NCBI GenBank assembly: GCA_037349105.1
Contig: JAYJMM010000094.1
Location: 2,542,001-2,606,000, forward strand
Direction of reading: 5' to 3'
Length of the DNA: 64,000 nt
Source: Limnomonas spitsbergensis
Taxonomy: Eukaryota; Chlorophyta; Chlorophyceae; Chlamydomonadales
Below the pieces are notes generated by a model, which saw only the letters and a list, made by a program, of their open reading frames with translations, was not told the origin of the DNA and made no database searches. The position numbers and the translations under genes were made by a program. How positions within the stretch are numbered: the stretch's first letter is position 1; every line of letters begins with the position of its first letter. Positions 1-10,400 of this stretch are shown here, in pieces.

Positions 1-515
1 GCATGAAGTTTCTTTTCCACCCGACCAGACAGTCGGGCGCCCAAGCGACCGAGCTCTTTCAGCATGGCCCAGGTGTAATGCCCAGGTGTAATGCCATTGG
101 CAGATTAAAGGCGCACATTGGGCGCTAAAGGCGTGAAGGACGGGCCTGCAACCACAACATCAGCATGCAAGTGCTCAAATAAGAAATAGGGGGTTAAAAA
201 AACCTTGATCCCGGGCAACTGCAGATAACACATCAGGCACATCCCCCACGCATGCATGGCGTTTTCAACCGCGCACCATCAGTCGTGCTAGCCAGAGTTG
301 CTTTGATGCTAGTAAAGCAGAAATGCCGAGGTAGCCAAAGCAGGCCCAGTTTCCCTCTGAAGTCTGAATCATGCTGTCTGACACTCTTCAGTCTTCATAC
401 ACACTCACAAACACACTCACCCACTCATTGCTTCTCCTGGAATGCAAGGATTCAACACACTCAACATGCACCTTTTCTGTGCATCAATTCTTATGCGCTG
501 CTGGACCGTACCAAT

Positions 516-520
516 TTACA
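516..520 (-). terminator. Candidate polyadenylation signal TGTAA for the MTFP1-like gene
   Basis: The minus strand reads TGTAA about 85 bases after the stop codon at 605. TGTAA is the usual polyadenylation word in volvocine green algae. A pentamer occurs often by chance, so the support is position only. Confidence 0.35.
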
Positions 521-604
521 CATTCACTATCCCTCGTCCCCCCTATTGCGGCCAGCCTTAGACCCCAAGCTTGACCAGGACGCTCGATGACGTTCTTCTC
601 CGCC

Positions 605-3600
605 TCATTCCTTCTTGGCATGATCACCCCCGTGAGCCTCTCCCTTGTGGGCGGCCCATGGCCCAAAGTTAGCAAATGACCACTCGACCACATTCTCTGC
701 CACCTCGTCTAGGTACATGGGCAGCAATGGGATGATGGACAGGCCGGCAATACTGGGCCCCCACCTACAGGAGGAATTGCGGTAAGAAGGTGTATGGGCA
801 GAAGGATAAGATTGTAGGAATACCAGATATTGGGGTAGGGGTGCATAAGCAGCAGAGGCATGATGGACAGACCAGCTATGCTCGGCTGGTCGGCCCTCAT
901 TTAACGCGCCCCTCCGGACCCTGAAACCCTATAGCGCGTCAGAACTTACCTGTCTTGTTTGGAAGAGAGAACGAAAAAGGAAGAATTGGCAGTTTCTTTT
1001 GTTAAAATACAAAATGGACATTTGGTCTCATGAAGTCATGAGTGATAGCACCTGGGTTTGCTAAAACCGCAAAGTGTGTGTGTGTGTGTGGGCAGCAGGG
1101 GGATGATGGCCAGCACCACGGACAACAAGTGAACAACCAGCTGGATTCCCTCCAGCTAGTGGATGGAATCTCCCGGTAGGCACAGCTTGCTTCCTACACC
1201 AAACGCACGTTGAGCATGTTGATAGAGCCCACCAGAGATATGCATGTTGATAGAGCCCACCAGAGATATGCATGTTGATAGAGCCCACCAGAGATATGCA
1301 TGTTGATAGAGCCCACCAGAGATATGCATGTTGATAGAGCCCACCAGAGATATGCATGTTGATAGAGCCCACCAGAGATATGCATGTTGATAGAGCCCAC
1401 CAGAGATATGCATGTTGATAGAGCCCACCAGAGATATGCGGAGTCAGCAGCTGGGGGGGGGGAATGTCGGACAGCCACCACTCCACCAGTGTGAGCCGAC
1501 AGGGACAAGACTGTGACGGGCCTACAGCCGGGGGCCAGACCCCAGGGCATGCTGCACCAGGACATTTCCAGGACTCCTCAGCTTCAGGCTAGCATGTAGT
1601 AGCCTAAGCGTGCAAAGTCAAATATTGGTACGCACCTCCCCAGCTTCGTTTTCGACATCCCCAGCTTGTGGAAGAGGTGCCTGGACGTGTCCACTGCCGT
1701 GTGGATGATGGCAAACGGGACAGCCACGGATGCGATGGCCTGCGGATTTGGATTCAAATTGGGATCTGGTCAGGATGGCCTGCATAAATTGAATGCTTAT
1801 GATTGATGACCTGGTCCCCCTTCCCCCCAAAGCCAGTTCCAGGGGCCTGGATCTGGTCTCAATTGGATCCGATTTCCCCGCCAATCGATTATCTTTCCGT
1901 TCGAAAATTATAATTTGATCAAACAACATCAGCAATACTTCATGTCTCGCACATAAAAGGAACCAACAACTCAAACAACACGTTCTCCATACTGCTACAC
2001 CTGTCAGTAATCCTTAACCTCAATAGACAGTGTCATCCCCGAAGGAAAATGCCACACTTTTCCAGCAGCAGAAAGCTCTGATATGCGCCCCCAGCCCCAG
2101 CCATACCCTCCTCACAGAACACAATGCAGTACGATGCCCTTGGTAAACTCTTTCAACCCTGTGCTATTGACCGCAAGTAAGGGAGTTCTGTCCTATGCCC
2201 TTGAATTGATGTCGGCATGCTCGGTGCGGACCCGGGCCCTGTACGCTCTTGTTTCCCAATGGACTGGGTAAATAATTGTACATCAGCTCAGGCTGCTCCG
2301 AAACAGCCAACCGCCCCCCCACATTCTACCCCACCACCCTGTTTCAACTGACTTGGAATGTGCTACACTCCCCTGGTAAGCTGAGCATAAACGCCCCCCC
2401 CCCCCCCCTCCCACACACCATAATGTTTATACCGTCCTGGAATGCGCTAGGCTCCACCGTGAAGCTTGGTGCAGAAGCCCCCGCTCCCCCCCCCCCCCCA
2501 CCCGCTCCCCTCCTCCCACACATATCATCCTGGGTACACTGACCTGGAATGCGCTACGCTCCACCACGAGCTGCGCCATGCTCATGGGCTGCGACACAGG
2601 GTGGTGCTCCGTCGCCTCAGTCATATAGCCTCGCCGGTGGAGCTTGCGCGCCTCCCAAGCCACATCAGCCGCACAGTAGCCGATAGACACGGCGTACGTG
2701 CCCTGCTCCGGAACCGGTCATGAGTGTGAGGTGAGTGAGAGATGTATGAACATGGTGTGTATTGCCTGTTCCAAAACCAATCATGAGTGGAGAGAGGTGT
2801 GTGCACATGGATTGTATTGCCTGCTCCGTAACCAGGCATGTGTGGGAGAGGAGTGAGACACGTGTGAACAAGACGTAGGTGGCCTGCTCTGGAACCAGAC
2901 ATGAGTGTGCTGGCAGTGAGAGGCGTGTGAACAAGGTGAACGTGGCCAGTCCCGGAACCAGACATGAATGAGAGGGGAATGACAGACGTGTGAACATAAA
3001 CAAGACCCTGGGAGTGGGGCTTTGGAGCGTTGACCAAAGAGGCCCCATGGAACCAGTCTTGCTTTAGGATGCAGCAGCGAGTGCACCACTCCAATTTGAA
3101 GGGCTGCTGTGCCTCCATTTCTGGGCAAACGGGGACCAAACCATTACAGGCCTGTGGTGAGAGGCCTCAACAGCACCGTGTGTTACACAAGGCTACCCAC
3201 TACCCTGGTTGAAGGCCGGGATGTAGCTCAAGTGTAGCTGAAGCGCACTAAAATGACACTTGCTGGATCGCAGTCTGAGCATTGACAGCGAGCAAGGCAG
3301 GACACGTGGACGTTCAGATGGAGTTCCATTCATCCCACCCTCCTCTCAAGCATTCACCAGAAGTTGAAGATTAAGGTTATAGGGTCTAGGGTTCAGCTCT
3401 ATAATCCACCTGCCCCATTAAGGTTATAGGGTCTAGGGTTCAGCTCTATAATCCACCTGCCCCATTAAGGTTATAGGGTCTAGGGTTCAGCTCTATAATC
3501 CACCTGCCCCATCCCAGACGTGAGACCTCAATGACAGAGACACTGAGATGGAAAATTTCATCGTGCAAGCTTGGCCGATGAAACTTTCACCCAATCCATG

Positions 3601-5928
3601 AGGGCGATTAATCACCAGATCCAAGCCCGAGAATTGGAGGTGCGCCTCACCAATCCAGTAGCAGTGCTAAGTCCAGAAAGGTTCGTGTTAAAAGCCAAAC
3701 CCCACCTCTAAACCACGAGATTCCTGGAAGCTATGCCCTGTTCATTAAGCTACATACCGCACCGCAACAATTTAAGCGGTGACGACAGGCCGCAGGGCCT
3801 CTCCGAAGGGTCCAGGCCTGCCAACTACACCCTACCTCTAAACCCCACTATCCTCCCACAAGCAATGCCATTATCAGATACTGTAGATTTGATTTGCCTT
3901 CCCTCAGGTAATAAAGCATTTTTTTTAATGCTGCCCTCAAGGCAAATTATCGACCAAAACTCATAATTTTTGAATGAAAACTGACGTCAATAACCAAGAA
4001 TTAGTACATTTATGGATCCCTCAACCCCAAACAGTGTTAATCATGAGGGAATGCAAAGCAAATCTACATTAGTTAGAAGTATATGCCCCACCGCAACGAT
4101 CCTCGCCGCGACGACAGGCCGCAGGGCCTCTCCAAAGTCTGAAGTAAAGGCCAGGTATCTGAAAAGTGGTTGACAGGGCACAGGATTGGTTGACAGGGGA
4201 AAAGAGTGACGAGGAGGCAACAGGAGTATGTCCATGCGTTCATGCATACGGTACATGCACACTCCTATTGCTTCACAGGAGCACCGTCCATGCAAACACA
4301 TGAGTGCCTACGATAACTGCATGCCACTGACGGCTCTCAACCTTTCAGGAAGGATGGATCAAAAGGAAGAGAGTTCACACTTCACAACCATGGAGGTGAC
4401 AAAACAGGAGAGAGGGGTGGGATGGTGGGGGATGCAAGAGTGCCCAAGTTTGCTCTGCACGATGAATGTCAAGACATCTTCACGCCGCGCGCCGCCCCTC
4501 TCCCCTTACCTTGCTCAGCTCTGCATAGTTGTAAAATGGACGCTGCAGCCGCCATAAACAGCTTCAGCAGCATCCACCCAGCCCCACTACCACCCACACA
4601 CCCTTCGGACAAGCTTATCCCCCCTATCCTCACTTATTTGCGTCAGGACAGAGACATTAGAGCGGGCCAGTGGACACCTTACACACCTTACACACCTTAG
4701 ACACCTTAGACACCTTAGACATGTTAGACACCTTAGACACCTTAGACACCTTACACACCTTAGACATTAGATCGGCCCAGTGGACACCTTACACACCTTA
4801 GACACCTTACACACCTTAGACACCTTAGACATTAGATCGGCCCAGTGGACACATCAGAGCGGCCCTCCACACCTGAACGCCCTAGCAAACGCCGCTGAGT
4901 AGGCCGCAAACCTCGCGCTTGTTTCGCCGAGGCTTCGCACGTGTGCCTCCAGCGCATGCAGCTCATGATCATGGACGGCTCCGGAGCTACTGGGCTCCAG
5001 CTTCTCAATGACTCGCGCAACACTGATCCGTTCCAGGCGACAAGGTATGCAAGAGGGGAGCCGGGCCAGGGTTAGGAGCGAAGGGCAGGAGGGGAGGGGA
5101 GGGGACGGGGCGGGGTGGAGTCGGACGGGACGGGGCGGGGCATTGGAAGGACAGCGTGGGGCGGGTTGGTTACAGGCGGGTTGAGGAGGGATGGGGCGGA
5201 ACGGGCCATAGCAGCATTGGACAAAACAGAGAAGGTGAGCAAGGAAGGGTGGGTGACGGGGGTCGGGACAGGATAGGCTGCTGCTAGTGGGAGGACACAT
5301 ATAATTTGCATCACAGATCCCATGTTTGTACCGTTTGCCGGCGATGTCTGCCAGCCTAGACCCTGCTTGTGGCCGGACCTGTCACAGACCCTGATGGACG
5401 GGGCCCATGCACATGCTGCCATGCGTTAGCTCAGCCCACCACACACCCGGATGGAAGGGGCCAGGCAGTGTGACTAGGTGCACCAGGTGGCGAGCCCCAG
5501 CGCCCAGCCTCACCACTTCAAGTCTCTCTCTGCCACCCAGTGGCGGCCGCCTGACATCCCCCTTCCAGGTGGTGTGGGGCACAGTCACATAAACCCCATG
5601 GGGCCCCACACAAACCCCAGGGCCCTACGGGTGCAACAAACAGCCAGCCCTAGGGAGGGTAAAAAGGCGCAATAAACGGCCAGGCCTAGCCCCTGGGTTT
5701 CCTGACCAGGTCTCACTCTTGAGGTAGTTTGACCTTCTCATTGTGAGCCTCCCGGATGAGCTCCTGGAGCTGGGGCGCAGAGAGCTTCCCGTCCCCGCCC
5801 TTGTTGAGGTAGCGGATGAGCACCTCGCGATCCTCCACCGACAGCTTGGATGCAGGTTGCATGGCACCGTCCGGGGCAGCGGGGGCGGCGCCCTCGCTCG
5901 TATTACCTCCCTTGCTGGTGCCGGACAT
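605..5928 (-). CDS. Mitochondrial fission process protein 1 (MTFP1/MTP18)-like, multi-exon
   Basis: Spliced minus-strand gene. Exons read as 5928-5717, 5355-5299, 5022-4873, 4561-4510, then 4158-4092, 2702-2544, 1739-1636 and 752-605 (stop). The last four join with matching phases at GT-AG sites and encode RYLAFTSDFGEALRP, TYAVSIGYCAADVAWEARK, AIASVAVPFAIIHT and LSIIPLLPMYLDEV, ending GDHAKKE. This order of conserved blocks is that of the MTP18 family, integral inner-membrane proteins of mitochondria linked to fission in animals. The hydrophobic stretches ASVAVPFAII and LSIIPLLP fit membrane segments. The first four exons also join in phase, giving an N-terminus starting MSGTSKGG with a degenerate EF-hand-like loop (GGDGKLSAPQLQEL). 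Exon 4561-4510 ends in phase 0 but exon 4158 begins with one leftover base, so at least one small exon is missing between them. Placing the 5' exons in the same gene is inference. Family call firm, full model moderate. Confidence 0.78.
855..1120 (-). repeat. Two degenerate copies of the last MTFP1-like exon start
   Basis: Minus-strand stretches near 890-855 (CTGGTCTGTCCATCATGCC) and 1115-1092 (GTGCTGGCCATCATCCCCCT) copy the true exon start at 752 (CGGCCTGTCCATCATCCCAT). Neither carries the downstream reading frame, so both are read as intronic duplicates of the acceptor side. Confidence 0.6.
1215..1438. repeat. 28-bp minisatellite, about 8 copies
   Basis: Head-to-tail, nearly identical 28-bp units containing TTGATAGAGCCCACCAGAGA and then TATGCATG. 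The array lies in the last intron of the MTFP1-like gene. The unit length is not a multiple of three, and the ORFs across it are open in several frames because the unit happens to lack stops. Confidence 0.95.
2340..2480 (-). repeat. Two degenerate copies of the 3' end of exon 2702-2544
   Basis: The true exon ends GGAGCGTAGCGCATTCCAG followed by donor GTCAGT. Similar minus-strand sequence recurs near 2463-2443 (GGAGCCTAGCGCATTCCAGG) and more weakly near 2375-2352 (TGTAGCACATTCCAAG). The spacing is about 95 bp, with poly-C between. Confidence 0.65.
2703..3005 (-). repeat. About 60-bp tandem array of acceptor-plus-exon-start copies
   Basis: Five imperfect units. On the minus strand each has a core like GGTTCCAGAGCAG followed by GCCACCTACGTC or a decayed form of it. 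The real exon at 2702 starts GGTTCCGGAGCAG then GGCACGTACGCC. The array therefore consists of copies of the acceptor and first codons of that exon, in the intron just upstream of it. Confidence 0.7.
3110..3300 (+). repeat. Dispersed repeat, possible tRNA-derived SINE (copy 1)
   Basis: Contains CGGGGACCAAACC and, about 90 bases on, GATGTAGCTCAAGTGTAGCT. The second word resembles the A-box end of a tRNA. A similar arrangement occurs at 27745-27950, and weaker ones at 19200-19320 and 28425-28570. No clear B box was found, so the SINE label is tentative. Confidence 0.4.
3371..3512. repeat. 47-bp direct repeat, three exact copies
   Basis: Three adjacent copies of a 47-bp unit starting TAAGGTTATAGGGTCTAGGG and ending TCCACCTGCCCCAT. 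They are identical, so the amplification is recent. No coding content is seen. Confidence 0.95.
3760..3820 (-). repeat. Degenerate copy of exon 4158-4092 end
   Basis: The minus strand reads GGAGAGGCCCTGCGGCCTGT followed by CGTC, nearly identical to the exon 4158-4092, but then has a stop (TAA) and no matching frame. It lies downstream of the exon, inside the intron. Confidence 0.7.
4660..4855. repeat. 10-bp ACACCTTAGA-type repeat in a longer period
   Basis: Runs of ACACCTTAGA/ACACCTTACA alternate with the spacer ATTAGATCGGCCCAGTGG, giving a two-level repeat. It lies between the 5' exons of the minus-strand MTFP1-like model. Confidence 0.85.
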
Positions 5929-7483
5929 TCAATAGAGCTTGGGCGGGCGAGGGGGGTGCTGAGGGCAGAGGCGGTGCATGGGAGGTGGAAGGGTTAGTCG
6001 AAAGTATGTCATCACTCATCAAAGTCGTAGGTGTGAGCTTCTTGCGTGAGCGGCTGGGGGCGTTGCTGGAAGCTCCTCGTCCAGCGCCTCGGTGTCCATT
6101 AGAGCCGGCTGTCACAGCAACTGTCGGCCGTTGAACGCACGACAAAAAGAAGACAATACACATTTTCTTATATGTGCACCATGCGTGTGAAATCTACGCT
6201 GCAGCCTGCTTGTCTGGGGCAGGGTGGAAGGCAGAACTGCACGGTAGGTGCTAGACGCAGGGCGCAACGACTCACGGCAGAGAGGGGTTTGAGGGATCCC
6301 AGCAGAAGGTAGGCCTTGGCAAAGACGACCTAATGAAGACGGGAAAGGAGACGAAATAAAGTGTCCCGTAGCAAAAGTGGCGATGGGGAGTGAATCTAGC
6401 GGACCGCATCCACACACAGCATGCGAAATATGAACCGCCCGAGTAAAACGGTTGAAAAACGTGCGGCAAAAACTAGCTTGCTGACCCCTGGGGCCATGGC
6501 AAAATCTGTCCCCAGTGTTATGTAACCAGTTCTGTCACATTCAACTGGATGAGGACTGCACTACTGCTGCATGGTTCATGACAATTGCAGCATGGTGCAT
6601 AAGGGGCGCACAGCCACGCAGCTTGGTCCAAGAGGAATGCAGCATGGTCCATGTTGCATGATAGGGAATGCGTCAAGGTACATCGGAAGTGTGGGTTGCA
6701 GCATGATTGATGGCAGCATGCATGCATGCATGCCTCCAATGTCAGCTCTGGCGATAGTTTTTGTTTCACATTTGCCATCAGGGTTGACTGCATGGGTGGT
6801 GCCATCGACAGTGGTAAAAAAGGAAGCCCCAAGCATGTTGGCGCCGGCATCATCTTGAACACAAGCCCTGTCTGTTTGTCTGTGTAGTAGGCAGGAAGCA
6901 ACGGCCAGGCAAGGGTTTAGGTGGGGCTCTAGGGGGGTAGAGGGAATGGAGTTCATCGAAAAGGGCTGGGGAAAAGGTGGTGGTGGAAGTGGGATGGGGC
7001 CATGGGGGAGGCTGGGAGAGAGTGTGGGCGCAATTGGGTGTTGCAGAGAAGCCAGCGGGGAGTTGCGATCTGGCATGCACATCGTAGAGTTGGAACTGGC
7101 ATGGGTAAGTGGTTGCAGAGGGTGGGCAGGTGTAATGCCAGGTGGCTATAGCAAGGAGAAAGCTGCTGCAAATGCACGACATGCATAAGATGCGACAGGT
7201 GTACCCAGGGGGTGGGCAGCTTCGGGTGTGGGTGTCTGGGGTGGTCAGGCCGGGAGGTGTGGGGGTGTCCAAAGTCGAATCCTGCCATCACCCTAGTTCA
7301 GCGTTAAGTCCAAGCAAAATATCACCCGTGCACCATATTACGCCTCAGCTAGTCTAAATAAGAAAACAGCCAACGCGAGCACTCGCATTTATATAACATC
7401 CAGGCGGGTGAGAGCTCGTTCGTTTCCACGAGCACTCAGGCATCGAGGGGGCGTAAACGAGGAACTCTCGCTTGAAGCGTCCA
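5929..7483. promoter_or_regulatory. Divergent intergenic region between the MTFP1-like and scramblase genes
   Basis: The minus-strand gene starts at 5928 and the plus-strand gene near 7484, so both promoters should lie here. I saw no convincing TATA box or other element. Short ORFs on both strands lack splice-supported continuation. One arm of an inverted repeat (6571-6730) is inside this region. Confidence 0.4.
6571..6730 (+). repeat. Inverted repeat arm 1 (partner 8230-8390)
   Basis: AATGCAGCATGGTCCATGTT and CAAGGTACATCGGAAGTG match the reverse complement of 8230-8390, which reads AGTGCAGCATGGTACATGGT and CAAGGTGCATCGGAAGTG. The arms are diverged but co-linear over roughly 150 bases and flank the first scramblase exon. 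Confidence 0.65.
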
Positions 7484-10400
7484 ATGCCAGCGTCTCCTGT
7501 CCTCAGCGGCACCTTAGCGAGTGGAGGCACCATGGACGTCCCGCTGATGCAAGAAATGCGTACCGACCTAGAGGAAGTGCAGGGTCTAGTTATACGACAG
7601 ACAGCACAACTGTCGGACGCTGCTGCAGCAACTACAGGCTGCTGCTACGCGCCCGAAAACTGGTTCAAAGTGTCAGGACTACCCGACGGAAGGAAGGCAG
7701 CGCAGACACCGGATGAGCCGTTCCGCTGGAAGCCCACAGGTCTGGGCAGCGCCCATGCCCATGCACCATGCCAGAAGGTCCATGGGCCATGCGCTTTGTG
7801 CCAAACCGCAATCCCCATGCACCATGCCCCTTACCCATGCCCCATCCGCCACATGCACTATGCCCCATGCTCATGAAATATTCACCGTGCGCCACATGCA
7901 CCATCCCCCATGAACTATACTTGACATTACCACTCAATCCCCAAGTGCCATGCTTCATGCCCTAGGCATTATACCCTAGGCATTATACCGTAGGCATAAT
8001 ACCCTAGGCATAATACCCTAGGCATTATACCGTAGGCATAATACCCTAGGCATAATACCCTAGGCATAATACCCTAGGCATAATACCCTAGGCATTATAC
8101 CCTAGGCATTACACCCTAGGCAATATACCCTAGGCAATATACCCCACGCTCGTGTATTAGGCAATCCATAAATACCGTGCACTATGCACTTTGCCACAAC
8201 ATTCATACCTCCAATCCCCATGGGCTATTACCCATGCGGCAACTCTGAATTCCCATGCCCATGCACCATGCTGCAATCTGCACTTCCGATGCACCTTGCT
8301 GCATTCCCCTTGCACCATGTACCATGCTGCACTCCCCAAGCACCATCCTCATGGACCATCCTTCACACCTCATAGACCCTGCTGCTCTCCCCATGAACCA
8401 AGCGCCATGTCGCTCGCTACGTTAAGGTGAGGAGCTGGAGGCTTTGCCAGAGCTGTACCGCATTCAGGAGGAGTCGCCCCTGTGTTGCCGCATCCTGCTA
8501 GCCTACACGGGGGGTCTCAACCTCAGGTCCATGACACTGCACTACTCGGAGCGGGGGGCAAGCAGGTGGGTCCGCACAGGACGCACCGCTGCTGGGCTCT
8601 AGGTTGTGAGGCAGGTCAGGTAAGCTCAGGGATTTCATATACGTCACATAAACTCAGGGCTTCGACACCGCTGAACTGTGAGCAGGGGGCAAGCGGGGGG
8701 GTCCACACAGAAGGATCCTCAGCTCAACTCAGGGTCATTCGGTGGATCAGATGTGCCCAGGCTCAAGAGGTTCAGCCTCGAGTTTAAAAAATGGGCGGCT
8801 CACTCTTTGCATGGCTCAGGCCTCAGGTCACATTTTGTGATTGCGATTACAGTGTACGGTAGTGAGAGCCCTGGGCGCTGACCAAATATGGTGTTGGAAG
8901 TAATTCCCTAGCCCACTCAATATTGGCTATTTTCACAATGATAGCCCCATTCAGCTCGTTTTTGCTTTCTAGGGGATGCATCTTGTTTGTCCGCTAGGCC
9001 CTGCAAGCATCTTGAGCAGTGCTGTGCCCATTACGGTTCTTACGATGGCTGAATGAAGTAGCTGACTTTCAGCCAATTTTATTTCAAGGCAAATTCAGCT
9101 ACTTTTACCAGTATGGGAACGTAATTACTTACAACACTTCTGAAGTACGGCGCAATGGCACAGCACTGATCTGGAGGGATGCATGCTTGACGCTCTCACC
9201 CATGCTTTCCTCCAGTGGGAAAACTTGAATTTGAATAAATGTGGGCAATATGGGACCTCCGCCTTCACGCCATTGCATTGGAACCAGCGGAGTATAGCTT
9301 TACCGGAGAGGGCATGCCCTAGAATTAAGGCCATTACTTTAGAGGACCTCTACCGCTATGCCTTGCAAGCATCTTGAGGGATGCGTGCCTGATGCCCTGG
9401 ACCTAGCCGTCATCAACCAGCAAGTTCTTCAACCCGTACAGCAGCCCCCACAGGACGCTCCCCTCACGTTAACTCCTCTCCCCTCCTCCCTTTCCTCTCG
9501 TCACCTCTTACATTGCTCTGCCAATGCTTGCTCCTCTCCTATTAGATGGTGTTTGCTCATATCTCATGCTTGCTCTGCTCTTATTTGCTCACACCTACTC
9601 GCCTCTCCTGACCTGTCCTCGCCTCGCCTCGCCTCTGATCTTCGCTCTCTCCTCTCCCATTTCCCCGCTACCCTTCACACAGATATCGCGTGGAGCGTCC
9701 GTTCATGCTGGGTGGTCAGTGCTGCTGCCCGCTGAGAATGGCGCTCGTGGAGGCTGACGGGGCGGGCAGCCGCACCATCGGGATGGTGGAGGAGGACTTC
9801 ACACCTTACGGTGCCAAGTGAGGGGGGAGGGGGGGCAGACAGGGATGGAGGCATGGGACATGGAGGCTGCAGCACTTGTATTTGTGTACCCGATGGGACA
9901 TGGAGGCTGCAGCACTTGTATTTGTGTACCCGATGGGACATGGAGGCTGCAGCACTTGTATTTGTGTACCCGATGGGACATGGAGGCTGCAGCACTTGTA
10001 GTTGTGTACCCGATGGGACATGGAGGCTGCAGCACTTGTATTTGTGTACCCGATGGGACATGGAGGCTGCAGCACTTGTATTTGTGTACCCGATGGGACA
10101 TGGAGGCTGCAGCACTTGTATTTGTGTACCCGATGGGACATGGAGGCTGCAGCACTTGTATTTGTGTACCCGATGGGACATGGAGGCTGCAGCACTTGTA
10201 TTTGTGTACCCGATGGGACATGGAGGCTGCAGCACTTGTATTTGTGTACCCGATGGGACATGGAGGCTGCAGCACTTGTATTTGTGTACCCGATGGGACA
10301 TGGAGGCTGCAGCACTTGTAGTTGTGTACCCGATGGGACATGGAGGCTGCAGCACTTGTAGTTGTGTACCCGATGGGACATGGAGGCTGCAGCACTTGTA

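Noticed and set aside
4510..4555. ATG at 4555 (MAAAASILQLCRAEQ) as start of the MTFP1-like gene
   Set aside because: It ends in phase 1 and cannot join exon 4158; the alternative frame RPFYNYAELSK joins the upstream exons in phase and is more protein-like.
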